Notes: a model not told the origin generated them from the sequence alone. 15,375 nt of DNA from CAYYWP01 sp964475125 (GCA_964475125.1 CAYYWP010000111.1:1-15375); one strand, 5' to 3'. Shown: positions 1-7,060, counted from the first letter of the stretch. Numbers and translations: made by a program.

Positions 1-54
1 ATGGCACGAGCGGGCAGATGGAGGCAAGCGTTTTATGACACAGTAGTACTAACA

Positions 55-123
55 GTCCGTTGCAATAGGCCGCGCTCATCCTTCGACGGGCTCAGGATGA
101 GCGGGAGGTGCTTGTGCCGCAAC
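55..123 (+). repeat. 69-bp dispersed palindromic repeat, copy 1
   Basis: This matches 3917-3985 at 66 of 69 positions without gaps. The core is a perfect 10-bp inverted repeat, CGCTCATCCT at 73-82 with AGGATGAGCG at 94-103, around an 11-nt loop. It is flanked by shared sequence on both sides. The core resembles a short intergenic repeat that I recall from many proteobacterial and metagenomic genomes, where it yields spurious peptides ending in PEPVEG. It carries no transposase, so any mobility would have to be non-autonomous. Confidence 0.85.
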
Positions 124-144
124 AACGGGCTGTAGCCCCTCGTG

Positions 145-190
145 CTCCGCGTTCTCTGTGGCCTCCGCGGCTCTGCGTTGAGTTTTTTTT
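145..190 (+). repeat. Degenerate 9-mer tandem repeat ending in T8
   Basis: Four near-repeats run head to tail: CTCCGCGTT, CTCTGTGGC, CTCCGCGG (one base short) and CTCTGCGTT. A GAG and an uninterrupted run of eight T follow (183-190). It is the most degenerate of the short-unit repeats in the window. The end of the element appears to supply the -35 of the promoter proposed for the first operon. Confidence 0.55.
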
Positions 191-207
191 CCGATCAAGG
201 CTATAAG
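178..207 (+). promoter_or_regulatory. Candidate sigma70-type promoter for the ABC operon
   Basis: TTGAGT at 178-183 and TATAAG at 202-207 are separated by 18 bp. They give 4 of 6 and 5 of 6 matches to the consensus boxes. Transcription would begin near 214, leaving a leader of about 68 nt before the ATG at 283. The spacer holds the T8 tract. This is a visual match only. Confidence 0.35.
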
Positions 208-282
208 ACCACGGTCCGCGGGCGGGAAAGTCGCGCTCGACCGTTGAGCGAAGCGGTCGCGGTCGACTAGTCTGCCGCGGCC

Positions 283-1263
283 ATGATCTCGGCCGAACGG
301 GTCACCAAGCGGTTTGGCGCTTTCACGGCCATCGCGGACGTCTCGTTCGAGGTGCGGCGCGGCGAGATCGTCGGGTTCCTCGGCCCGAACGGCGCCGGCA
401 AGAGCACGACCATGCGCATCCTCGCCGGCGTGTTTCCGCCCACCCAGGGGCGGGCGCGGATCGACGGCCATGACGTGGCGAGCGACGGCCTGCGGGCGCG
501 CGCACTGCTCGGCTATGTTCCCGAACGCGCCACGCTGTACACGGAGATGACGGTCGAGCACTACCTGACCTACGTCGGCGAGATGAAGGGGCTGGCGCGG
601 CGCGGCGCGCGCCGCGAGGCGGCGATGGCGATCTCCACCTGCGACCTCGCCGAGGTCGCCGGGCGACTGATCGGCAGCCTATCCAAGGGCTTCCGCCAGC
701 GCGCCGGCATCGCCCAGGCGCTGGTCGGCTCGCCGCGCGTGCTCATTCTCGACGAGCCCGCTGCCGGGCTCGACCCGGAACAGGTGCAAGGCGTGCGCAC
801 TCTCATTCGCTCCTGGCGCGGCGAGCGGACCGTCATGCTGTCGACTCACATCCTATCGGAGGTCGAGGCGACCTGCGACCGCGTCATCATCATCCACCGC
901 GGCCGCGTCCTGGCCGTCGATACGCCGGGCAATCTGCACCGCCGCGTGCGCCGCCGGGCGCAGATCGTCATCGGCGTGAACGGCCCGCGCGCCGAGGTCC
1001 TGGCGGCCCTGCGCGCCGAGCCGGGCGTGCTCGACGTCCAGGAGATGGACCACGCCGACGCGGCCGTGCGGGCCCTCATCACCTGCCCGCTCGATCACGA
1101 TCGGCGCGAGGCGCTGGCCGCGGCCGTGGCACGGCATGGCTGGGGCCTGCGCGAGCTGCGGGCCCACCCCGTGACCCTGGAAGAGATCTTTCTCGCTCTG
1201 GTGTCGGAGGATGCCGCCCGCGGAACGGGAGACGATGCGACTGCTCGTCATCTGCCGGCGTGA
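283..1263 (+). CDS. ABC transporter ATP-binding protein, GldA/ABC-2 type
   Basis: This is the cytoplasmic ATPase of an ABC-2-type transporter. The 326 residues carry Walker A GPNGAGKST (34-42), signature LSKGFRQR (133-140), Walker B VLILDEP (153-159) with catalytic Glu158, and the H-loop His189. The usual Q-loop glutamine is replaced by glutamate in GYVPERATLY (Glu81), a pattern I associate with the GldA-like subgroup. About 100 residues after the nucleotide-binding domain form a C-terminal extension typical of ABC-2 drug or export ATPases. It starts at ATG 283 with no clear ribosome-binding site. Its end overlaps the permease gene by 29 bp, so the two are translationally coupled. With the next three genes it forms a GldAFG-like complex. 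The transported substrate is unknown. Confidence 0.9.
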   Translation: MISAERVTKRFGAFTAIADVSFEVRRGEIVGFLGPNGAGKSTTMRILAGVFPPTQGRARIDGHDVASDGLRARALLGYVPERATLYTEMTVEHYLTYVGEMKGLARRGARREAAMAISTCDLAEVAGRLIGSLSKGFRQRAGIAQALVGSPRVLILDEPAAGLDPEQVQGVRTLIRSWRGERTVMLSTHILSEVEATCDRVIIIHRGRVLAVDTPGNLHRRVRRRAQIVIGVNGPRAEVLAALRAEPGVLDVQEMDHADAAVRALITCPLDHDRREALAAAVARHGWGLRELRAHPVTLEEIFLALVSEDAARGTGDDATARHLPA

Positions 1264-1975
1264 GCTGTACGCCTTTTTCGGCTCGCCCGTCGCTTACGTT
1301 CTGCTCGCGGTGTTCCTGCTCCTGAGCGGCTACTTCTTCTACACCGACCTCCTCTTCTTCGTCTTGTTCGGCTCCTTCACCCGCGCCTCGGGGCTCTGGC
1401 AGCTCTTTTTTCTCGATCTGCGGCTGGTGGCCCTGCTCGTCCTGCCGCTGGTGACGATGCGGCTGCTCGCCGAGGAGAAGAAGCTCGGCACCCTGGAGCT
1501 GCTGTGGACCTACCCGGTCCGCGATAGCGAGATCGTGCTCGGCAAGTTCCTCGCGGCCATCCTCCTGTACCTCGCCATGCTGGTGCCGACGGCGATCGGG
1601 CCGGCCGTCTTCCATCATTACTACCCCTTCGACGTCGCCCCCGTGCTGGCGGGATACCTCGGCATGTTGCTACTCGGCGCGGCCTTCATCGCCTGCGGGC
1701 TATTCATCTCCTCGCTCAGCGAGCATCCGGTCATCGCCGCGATGGTGAGCTACGGCGCGCTGGTGTTGTTCTGGTTCTTGACCTGGAACGAAGCGGCCGC
1801 GAGCGGCGGCGTCATGCGCTGGCTGTCCGCCCTGTCGCTGTTCGACCGCTTCGTGAACTTCGCCAACGGCGTGATCGACAGCCAGGACGTGGTGTTCTTC
1901 GCCCTCTTCACCAGCTTCGCGCTCTTCCTCACCTGGCAGGCGCTGGCCACGCGCGCGTGGCGCGGCGTGCGCTGA
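1235..1975 (+). CDS. ABC-2 type permease, GldF-like
   Basis: This is the membrane permease partner of the preceding ATPase. From ATG 1235 it has 246 residues with about six hydrophobic segments (near 20-36, 50-76, 105-125, 138-160, 167-185 and 218-238). The cytoplasmic stretch MRLLAEEKKLGTLELL followed by YPVRDSEIVLGKF is the conserved ABC-2 coupling region: an acidic EE(K/R)..GT.E..L block ahead of the next helix. An in-frame ATG at 1211 would add eight residues, but it sits directly against GGAGG with no spacing. ATG 1235 begins with the usual MRLLVICRREL...F pattern and has GGGAG just upstream. The next gene begins 3 bp after its stop. Confidence 0.88.
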   Translation: MRLLVICRRELYAFFGSPVAYVLLAVFLLLSGYFFYTDLLFFVLFGSFTRASGLWQLFFLDLRLVALLVLPLVTMRLLAEEKKLGTLELLWTYPVRDSEIVLGKFLAAILLYLAMLVPTAIGPAVFHHYYPFDVAPVLAGYLGMLLLGAAFIACGLFISSLSEHPVIAAMVSYGALVLFWFLTWNEAAASGGVMRWLSALSLFDRFVNFANGVIDSQDVVFFALFTSFALFLTWQALATRAWRGVR

Positions 1976-1978
1976 CAC

Positions 1979-3367
1979 GTGACGGCGCTGCGCTTCTCGC
2001 CGGCCGTGCGCGGCGGGCTGCTGATGGGCGCGCAGGTCCTGCTCGCCTGGGCGCTCTTCGTCGTCTTGCAGCTGCTCGCCGCGCGCCACAACGTGCGCGT
2101 CGATCTCACGCCCGCCAAACGCTTCGCACTGGCCGCCGTTTCCCGCCAGGTCGCCGAGGGATTCGCGCGGCCGGTGCGCATCACCGCCTTCTTCGACGGA
2201 CAGCACCCCCAACAGCGACGCGACATGGCCGATGTGCTCGAGCAGTTCGCCACCGCCGCTCCCGACTTGACCTACGCCCTGCTCGACCTCGACCGCTCGC
2301 CGGCACAGGCGCAGCGCGCCGGCGTCAGCAGCTACAACACCGGCATCCTCGAGGTCGGGCAGGAGGTGGTCCGGCTGCGCGAGATCACCCAGGCCGAGAT
2401 CACCGCCGCGCTCCTGCGGCTGTCGCGAACGACGCCTCGCGCCGTCTGCTTCCTCAGCGGCCACGGCGAGCGCCAGACCGAGGCTCGAGAGCGTTTCGGC
2501 TACAGCGACATCGCCGAGGCCCTGCGGCGCGAGCGCTTCGCCGTGCGCACCCTGAGCACCCTGAGCGAAGCCGGCGTGCCAGACGACTGTACCGTCGTCG
2601 TCCTGGCCGGGCCTTCGAAGGACCTGCTGCCGGGCGAAGCCGACGCCCTGCTCGCCGCCCTGCGCCGCGGCGGGCGCGTCCTAGTGATGGTCGACGCGGA
2701 TGCTCCGCCCTCGGTGCTGACCTTTCTGCGCCAGATTGGGATCGACGCCCCCCCGGCGCTGGTCGTCGACGAGCAGAACCGCTTCGTCGGCGCAGACAGC
2801 TTCATGCCCCAGGTCAGGCGCTTTCGCGATCAGCTGTTCGCCGACAAGCTGACCGTACCGGCGGTGCTGGTGGTGGCGCGGCCGTTGTTGGCGGTCGACC
2901 CCGCAGCGGACGACATCGAAGTGACCACGCTCGCCGTCACCAGCCCGGAGAGCTGGGCAGCGGTCGGCGTCTCCACTCCTCCCGACGCCGCGATTCGCTT
3001 CCGGCCCGAGGTCGATCGCCTCGGGCCGATCCCGATCGCCGCCATGGCGGTCTTCTCCGCCGCCGCAGATCAGCCGCGGGGCGTGCTGATCGCGATCGGC
3101 GACTCCGACCTGGGCACCAACTTCTTCCTCAACCTGCTCGGCAACCGCGATTTCCTCCTCAGCACCGTCGCCGTGTTAGCCGAGGAACCTGCGCTCGTCG
3201 CGGTGCGGGAAACGACGCAGCCGAGCGGGGGATCGCCACCGATCGCGCTGACCGAGGCGCAGAGTCGTACCATTTTTTGGGCCGCGGTGATCGTCCCTCC
3301 AGCCGTCTGCCTGGCGATCGGCGGCGCCATCGGCTGGCGGCGGCGGCGCCTGCGCGGGGGGCGCTGA
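1979..3367 (+). CDS. GldG-like ABC transporter auxiliary protein
   Basis: This is an extracytoplasmic component of the GldAFG-type complex. The 462-residue protein has an N-terminal transmembrane helix (about 12-34), a large soluble region, and a C-terminal helix (about 431-453) ending in an RRRR stop-transfer. Diagnostic points are DLTPAKRFALA (42-52) right after the first helix and FLSGHGE (158-164), which matches the (L/F)xGHGE motif of the GldG/ABC_transp_aux family. The start is GTG 1979, 3 bp after the permease stop, without a Shine-Dalgarno, so expression probably depends on coupling. The biochemical role of the family is not settled. In Bacteroidota, GldG is needed with GldA and GldF for gliding. 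Here it more likely serves an unknown export or envelope function. Confidence 0.85.
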   Translation: MTALRFSPAVRGGLLMGAQVLLAWALFVVLQLLAARHNVRVDLTPAKRFALAAVSRQVAEGFARPVRITAFFDGQHPQQRRDMADVLEQFATAAPDLTYALLDLDRSPAQAQRAGVSSYNTGILEVGQEVVRLREITQAEITAALLRLSRTTPRAVCFLSGHGERQTEARERFGYSDIAEALRRERFAVRTLSTLSEAGVPDDCTVVVLAGPSKDLLPGEADALLAALRRGGRVLVMVDADAPPSVLTFLRQIGIDAPPALVVDEQNRFVGADSFMPQVRRFRDQLFADKLTVPAVLVVARPLLAVDPAADDIEVTTLAVTSPESWAAVGVSTPPDAAIRFRPEVDRLGPIPIAAMAVFSAAADQPRGVLIAIGDSDLGTNFFLNLLGNRDFLLSTVAVLAEEPALVAVRETTQPSGGSPPIALTEAQSRTIFWAAVIVPPAVCLAIGGAIGWRRRRLRGGR

Positions 3368-3368
3368 A

Positions 3369-3914
3369 ATGGCGTGGCGCGGTACGCTCGCCCTGGTCGT
3401 CGCCCTGCTGCTCGCCAGCGCCGCGCTCTACCGCGACGCCAAGCGAGATCGCCCCGACGCCGTCTGGCGGGCGATTCTCGACGGCCGACCGACGCCACGG
3501 CCAGGAGGGGCGGCGATACCGCTGCTCAGCGTCGATCCCGCCGCCGTGGTCGGCATCGGGCTCGAGCGCAATGGACAGACGCGGCGCACCGCCCGCACCG
3601 CCAGCGGGTGGAGCGGCGTGGCGCACACCGCGGCTGTCGATGACTTTCTGCGCCAGCTCGGCGAACAGGCGGAGATCATGCGCATCGACCAGCCGGAGCC
3701 GGACGGATTGGCCGCCCACGGCCTCGATCCACCGCAGGCCACCCTCGAGCTGCAGCGCCGCGATCGAGCCCCGATGGTCGTTCTGATCGGCACGCGCAAC
3801 CCGGCCGGCACGGCCCTCTACGTCCGCCTCGGTACGCAGGGCCCGATCGCCCTCACGGGCTCACAGCTGCTGTGGAACCTCGGCCAGCTCGAGCGCGCCC
3901 TGGGCGCCGGCTAA
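3369..3914 (+). CDS. DUF4340-like membrane-anchored protein
   Basis: This is the last gene of the ABC operon, 1 bp after the GldG-like stop. The 181 residues begin with a transmembrane anchor (about 5-22). A soluble domain follows with the sequence pattern I associate with DUF4340: W(81) in a short strand, HGLDPPQATLELQ (117-129), then IGTRNPAGTALYVRLG (140-155) and a terminal helix LLWNLGQLERAL. DUF4340 proteins accompany GldG-like proteins in many genomes and are often 300 residues or longer, with more than one copy of the domain. This one has a single compact copy. No catalytic residues are apparent. A structural or adaptor role outside the membrane is likely. Confidence 0.75.
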   Translation: MAWRGTLALVVALLLASAALYRDAKRDRPDAVWRAILDGRPTPRPGGAAIPLLSVDPAAVVGIGLERNGQTRRTARTASGWSGVAHTAAVDDFLRQLGEQAEIMRIDQPEPDGLAAHGLDPPQATLELQRRDRAPMVVLIGTRNPAGTALYVRLGTQGPIALTGSQLLWNLGQLERALGAG

Positions 3915-3916
3915 CG

Positions 3917-3985
3917 GTCCGTTGAAAAAGGCCGCGCTCATCCTTCGACGGGCTCAGGATGAGCGGGAAGTGCTTGTGCCGCAAC
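3917..3985 (+). repeat. 69-bp dispersed palindromic repeat, copy 2
   Basis: This is the second copy of the repeat at 55-123, in the same orientation and with three substitutions. The 10-bp stem lies at 3935-3944 and 3956-3965. It starts 2 bp after the stop codon of the DUF4340-like gene, so it could form an RNA hairpin at the end of the operon transcript. There is no following T-run, so it is not a standard intrinsic terminator. Confidence 0.85.
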
Positions 3986-4045
3986 GTGTTCCGCCCACGC
4001 CGACCACAAGACGCACGACTGGCCGGGATGCGAAACAAATCCATC

Positions 4046-4199
4046 ACCACGAAGGACACGAAGAGCACGAAGGGCACGGGCTTCACGGCATGCGAGGCAG
4101 GTAGAGCGGCTCCCCGTGCGGAGAGCTGAGCGCAATCCATTCGGCACGACTTTACGCCTTGAGTTTCATGCCCTTCGTGCTCTTCGTGTCCTTCGTGGT
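4046..4199. repeat. Inverted element with arms of 9-bp tandem units
   Basis: The left arm (4046-4076) and right arm (4169-4199) are perfect 31-bp reverse complements. Each arm consists of three 9-bp units, CACGAAGGA, CACGAAGAG and CACGAAGGG. The enclosed core is 92 bp (4077-4168) and has no coding potential I can defend. The element fills most of the convergent junction between the DUF4340-like gene and crcB, ending 17 bp from the crcB stop. A transcript from either strand would fold into a 31-bp stem. No transposase is present. Confidence 0.9.
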
Positions 4200-4216
4200 T
4201 TGAATTCCGATCGCGA

Positions 4217-4594
4217 CTAGATGGAGCGGATCAAGGCCATGCCGGCCCAGGCCGCCAGCACGCTGGTCACCACCATCACGACGACGTAGATCAGCGCCAA
4301 CCCGTGCGCGCCGGCCTCGAAGAGCGTCACGACCTCGTAGCTGAAGCTCGACATCGTCGTGAAGCCGCCGCAGAACCCGGTGCCGAGAGCCGCCGCCAGA
4401 TCCGGGCTCAGCCAGCCGCGGCCCATCACGGCCGCCAGGATGACGCCGATCGCGAAGCTGCCGGACGTATTGACCAGCAAGGTGCCGAGCGGAAAACCGG
4501 TCTGCAACGTCCACGGCGCCAGCAAGCCGGTCAGCCAGTAGCGAGCCAGCGAACCGGTCAAGCCTCCCACTCCCACCAACAGCGCCCGCCACAT
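4217..4594 (-). CDS. crcB: Fluoride-specific ion channel CrcB/FluC
   Basis: This small membrane channel expels fluoride and works as an antiparallel dimer. The 125 residues form four hydrophobic segments, the family's normal size. Conserved blocks are GGLTGSLARY (10-19), PLGTLLVNTSGSF (35-47, with pore Asn42) and GFCGGFTTMSSFSYE (73-87). The usual TTFSTF Phe-box reads TTMSSF here: the first phenylalanine is Met81, and Phe84 is kept. The start is the ATG at 4594. An AGGG ten bases upstream is buried in a small hairpin (4604-4617). It is transcribed divergently from the LysR gene and converges on the ABC operon across two repeat elements. Only one copy is seen, which suits a homodimer. Confidence 0.93.
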   Translation of the reverse strand: MWRALLVGVGGLTGSLARYWLTGLLAPWTLQTGFPLGTLLVNTSGSFAIGVILAAVMGRGWLSPDLAAALGTGFCGGFTTMSSFSYEVVTLFEAGAHGLALIYVVVMVVTSVLAAWAGMALIRSI

Positions 4595-4603
4595 ATGCCG
4601 CGC

Positions 4604-4629
4604 ACCCTACTGAGGGTCCCGCCGGCGGG
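4604..4629 (-). promoter_or_regulatory. Two adjacent hairpins in the crcB leader
   Basis: On the crcB strand, ACCCT/AGGGT (4604-4608 with 4613-4617, 4-nt loop) holds the only Shine-Dalgarno-like AGGG ahead of crcB. Next to it is the 12-bp palindrome CCCGCCGGCGGG (4618-4629). Pairing of the first stem could limit ribosome access. Such short GC palindromes also occur by chance in DNA this GC-rich. Confidence 0.3.
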
Positions 4630-4735
4630 CAACCGACGGCACGGACCGCCGAAAGCCTCGTCGGGCCATCAGCCACCGACCGTCCGACACGTTGGCTTGA
4701 CTCTCGATCTCGGCCTTCTACGATTAGGAGTCCTG

Positions 4736-5623
4736 ATGCATATCGAGACGCTCAAGGTCTTCTGCGACGTCGTCGAGACGGGCAGTTTCTCGATCGCCGC
4801 GTCGCAGAACTTCATCACCCAGTCGGCGGTCAGCCAGCAGCTGCGCGCCCTCGAGGCCAAGTACCGGTGTAAATTGCTGGAGCGCAATCGCGGTGGGGCC
4901 AAGCCCACACCGCAGGGAGCCATCCTCTACCGCACCAGCCGCGAGATCATCGACCGTTTCCAGGACGTCGAGGCCGAGCTGCAGCATAGTTGCGCCGTGG
5001 TCGGCGGGCAGTTGCGGCTGGCCATCGTCTACAGCGTCGGGCTGCACGAGCTGCCGCCCTACCTCAAGGAATACCTGCGCAACTACCCGGAGGTGAACGT
5101 CCACGTCGAGTACGCGCGCTCCAACCGGATCTACGAAACCGTCATCGCCCAGCAGATCGACCTCGGCATCGTCGCCTATCCGCAGAAACACCCGCAAATC
5201 GTCGTCATTTCCATCCGCGAGGACCATCTGGTGCTCGCCTGCCCACCCGAACATCCGCTGGCGAACGCGAAGAAGGTACCCATCTCGCGGCTCGATGGCG
5301 AAACGATGATCGGCTACGAGCGCGACATGGCAACCCGCAAGGCCACCGACCAGGTGTTACGCAGCCACCACGTCAGCGTGCACTACGCCGGCGAGTACGA
5401 CAACATCGAAACCATCAAGCGTGCTGTCGAGATCGGCCTAGGCATAGCCGTGGTCCCGCTACCGGCGATCCAGCACGAGATCGCGCAGGGCTCGCTCAAG
5501 GTCGTGCGCCTGAGCGACGACACGCTGATGCGACCGCTCGGCATCATTTACAAGCGTGGCCGCCATCTCTCCCCTGCCGCCGAGAAGTTCGTCGAAGTTC
5601 TCAAGCGCGATAACCTCGAGTGA
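4736..5623 (+). CDS. LysR-family transcriptional regulator
   Basis: This is a DNA-binding regulator of 295 residues, the standard LysR length. Residues 1-62 form the winged helix-turn-helix: LKVFCDVVETGSFSIAA, then SAVSQQLRALE, then LLERNRGGAKPTPQG. A type 2 periplasmic-binding fold for the effector follows (about 91-295). The start is ATG 4736, preceded by AGGAG at 4726-4730 with 5-nt spacing. The frame stays open upstream into crcB antisense DNA, but that extension is not protein-like. It is divergent from crcB (141 bp between the starts) and lies 36 bp upstream of a transporter gene in the same direction. Either neighbour could be its target, and the effector cannot be named. A 7-bp hairpin (5624-5643) without a T-run follows the stop. 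Confidence 0.92.
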   Translation: MHIETLKVFCDVVETGSFSIAASQNFITQSAVSQQLRALEAKYRCKLLERNRGGAKPTPQGAILYRTSREIIDRFQDVEAELQHSCAVVGGQLRLAIVYSVGLHELPPYLKEYLRNYPEVNVHVEYARSNRIYETVIAQQIDLGIVAYPQKHPQIVVISIREDHLVLACPPEHPLANAKKVPISRLDGETMIGYERDMATRKATDQVLRSHHVSVHYAGEYDNIETIKRAVEIGLGIAVVPLPAIQHEIAQGSLKVVRLSDDTLMRPLGIIYKRGRHLSPAAEKFVEVLKRDNLE

Positions 5624-5659
5624 CGCCGCACCTGGCTGCGGCGCCGATCCGGATCGCCC

Positions 5660-7060
5660 ATGAGCGGCTTTCGCGCCGGCGACTTGCCGCCTCTGCCCGG
5701 TGGCTTCTGGCAACTGGTCGGCCCCGGCGCGATCCTGGTCGGCCTCTCGATCGGCGCCGGCGAGCTCATCGTCTGGCCGCGCCTGACCGCCGCCTACGGC
5801 GCCTCGATGACCTGGGTGGCGGTCCTGGGGATCTTCCTGCAGATGTGGCTGAACGTCGAGATCGGGCGTTACACGCTGGCCACCGGTGAGAGCGCGTACG
5901 CAGGCTACGCCCGCTTGTCATCCGTCTTCCCGTGGCTGTTCCTGGCGCTCAACGTCGTCGGCTGGATCGTGCCCGGCTGGGCGCGCGCCTGCGGCGGCGC
6001 GCTCAAGGTGCTGGTCGTCGGCCCCGACGGCTGGGGCGGACCGACGGTGTGGACGGCGATCACGTTCCTGGCCGTCGCCGCCGTGCTCTTCGGACCGCGG
6101 GCGATCTACCGCTCGGTGGAGCACACGGTCGAGGCGCTGGTAGTCGTCATCGTCCTCGGTTTGATCGGCGTCGCCGTCTCGGTCACCACCGGTGCGACCT
6201 GGCTCGAGCTCGCCCGCGGCATCGCCAACCTCGGGTACAAGCCCGCGGACGTCCCCGGGTACGAGCTCTTCTCCGCCCTCGTCTTCGCCGGCGCCGGCGG
6301 CACCTCGAACCTCTTCTACGGCTTCTACGTGCGCGACAAGGGCTGGGGCATGGGCGCACACCTGCCGGCGGTCTTGAATCCGTTGCGCGGTCGCACCGAA
6401 CGCTCGGGCGACGGCGGCTTTCGCATCCGCGACTCGGCCCAGAACCGGCGGCGCTGGCGGCAGTGGATGCACCAGCTGGTGTTCGACCAGGTGGCTTTCT
6501 TCTGGCTGCTCAACACCGCCACGCTGCTGCTCTTCATCGTCGGGGCGCTGGCCGTTCTCCATCCGCGCGGCCTGGTCCCCGACCAGGAGCTCTTGGTGTG
6601 GCAGGAGGCCGCGATCCTGGAAGCGAGCTGGGGCACGAGCGGCAAGTACGTCTTCCTGGTGGTCGGCGTGGCGACGCTGTTCTCGACGCAGCTGACCTTG
6701 ATCGACGGCGTGGCGCGCAGTTGTGCCGACATCTTGCACGGCCACTTCGCCTGGGCCCGCCGCGCCTCGCGCAACGAGTGGTACGCGCGCATCGCCGCGG
6801 CGTGGATGATTGCCGGTCTGCTGCTCACCTATCTGTACGAAGCGATTCCGCCGATCGTCTTTCTCCTCGGCGCCGGATTTGCCGGCGGCATCGCCATGGC
6901 GATCTATACGCCGTTGACCCTGCTCATCAACCTGCGCCACCTGCCGCCGAACGCACGACCCGGCGTCCCGAGCATCGTCATGCTCAGTACGCTCAGCGCC
7001 GTGTACGTCGCCTTTGCCGTCGCGGCGTCGGCGCAACTCGTCGCGCGCCTGACCGGCTGA
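5660..7060 (+). CDS. Divergent Nramp-superfamily membrane transporter
   Basis: This is a polytopic inner-membrane transporter of 466 residues with about eleven hydrophobic segments. The N-terminal region GPGAILVGLSIGAGELIVWP (21-40) matches the layout of Nramp helix 1, and FAGAGGTSNLFYGFYVRDKG (209-228) that of helix 6. The metal-binding DPGN of true Nramps is GPGA (21-24) here, and the helix-6 (A/M)PH is replaced by GTS (214-216). A charged cytosolic loop (about 229-272) is longer than usual. I therefore call the superfamily, not manganese or iron transport. The gene lies 36 bp after the LysR gene and may be co-transcribed. Its last 68 bp overlap the 3' end of mutY on the other strand. Start ATG 5660 has only a weak GGAT upstream. 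Confidence 0.75.
   Translation: MSGFRAGDLPPLPGGFWQLVGPGAILVGLSIGAGELIVWPRLTAAYGASMTWVAVLGIFLQMWLNVEIGRYTLATGESAYAGYARLSSVFPWLFLALNVVGWIVPGWARACGGALKVLVVGPDGWGGPTVWTAITFLAVAAVLFGPRAIYRSVEHTVEALVVVIVLGLIGVAVSVTTGATWLELARGIANLGYKPADVPGYELFSALVFAGAGGTSNLFYGFYVRDKGWGMGAHLPAVLNPLRGRTERSGDGGFRIRDSAQNRRRWRQWMHQLVFDQVAFFWLLNTATLLLFIVGALAVLHPRGLVPDQELLVWQEAAILEASWGTSGKYVFLVVGVATLFSTQLTLIDGVARSCADILHGHFAWARRASRNEWYARIAAAWMIAGLLLTYLYEAIPPIVFLLGAGFAGGIAMAIYTPLTLLINLRHLPPNARPGVPSIVMLSTLSAVYVAFAVAASAQLVARLTG

Larger units (their letters stand above)
1..282. other. Left-edge intergenic region, repeat-rich
   Basis: I see no assignable gene here. The first ~45 bases could hold the last codons of an upstream gene (frame 2 closes with TAG at 44-46), but 14 residues are too few to judge. 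The rest holds one copy of a 69-bp dispersed palindromic repeat (55-123), a degenerate run of 9-mers (145-179) ending in a T8 tract (183-190), a promoter-like pair (178-207), and a 7-bp inverted repeat (237-243 with 260-266, 16-nt loop) just upstream of the first gene. Confidence 0.6.

Noticed and set aside
76..561. Minus-strand frame starting in the ABC ATPase and ending AHPEPVEG
   Set aside because: It is antisense to Walker A coding sequence, and its end is the translated palindromic repeat.
1957..3786. 609-codon plus-strand frame overlapping the GldG-like gene
   Set aside because: Arg/Ala/Pro-rich out-of-frame translation with no family motif; the GldG-like frame has membrane helices and FLSGHGE.
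4719..4724. TTGACT (4697-4702) with TACGAT as the lysR promoter
   Set aside because: Reasonable boxes, but the transcript would start about 5 nt before the ATG and lose the good AGGAG site, so I do not call it.
4595..4735. Fluoride riboswitch upstream of crcB
   Set aside because: Only a GGCTGATGGCC segment fits the 3' half; the 5' GGxGATG stem and its pseudoknot partner could not be found.
4304..4735. N-terminal extension of the LysR protein
   Set aside because: It would run antisense through crcB; ATG 4736 has AGGAG at proper spacing and starts at the family's normal N-terminus.
5624..5643. Terminator after the LysR gene
   Set aside because: A perfect 7-bp stem with a 6-nt loop but no T-run; it may only be a GC-rich chance palindrome.
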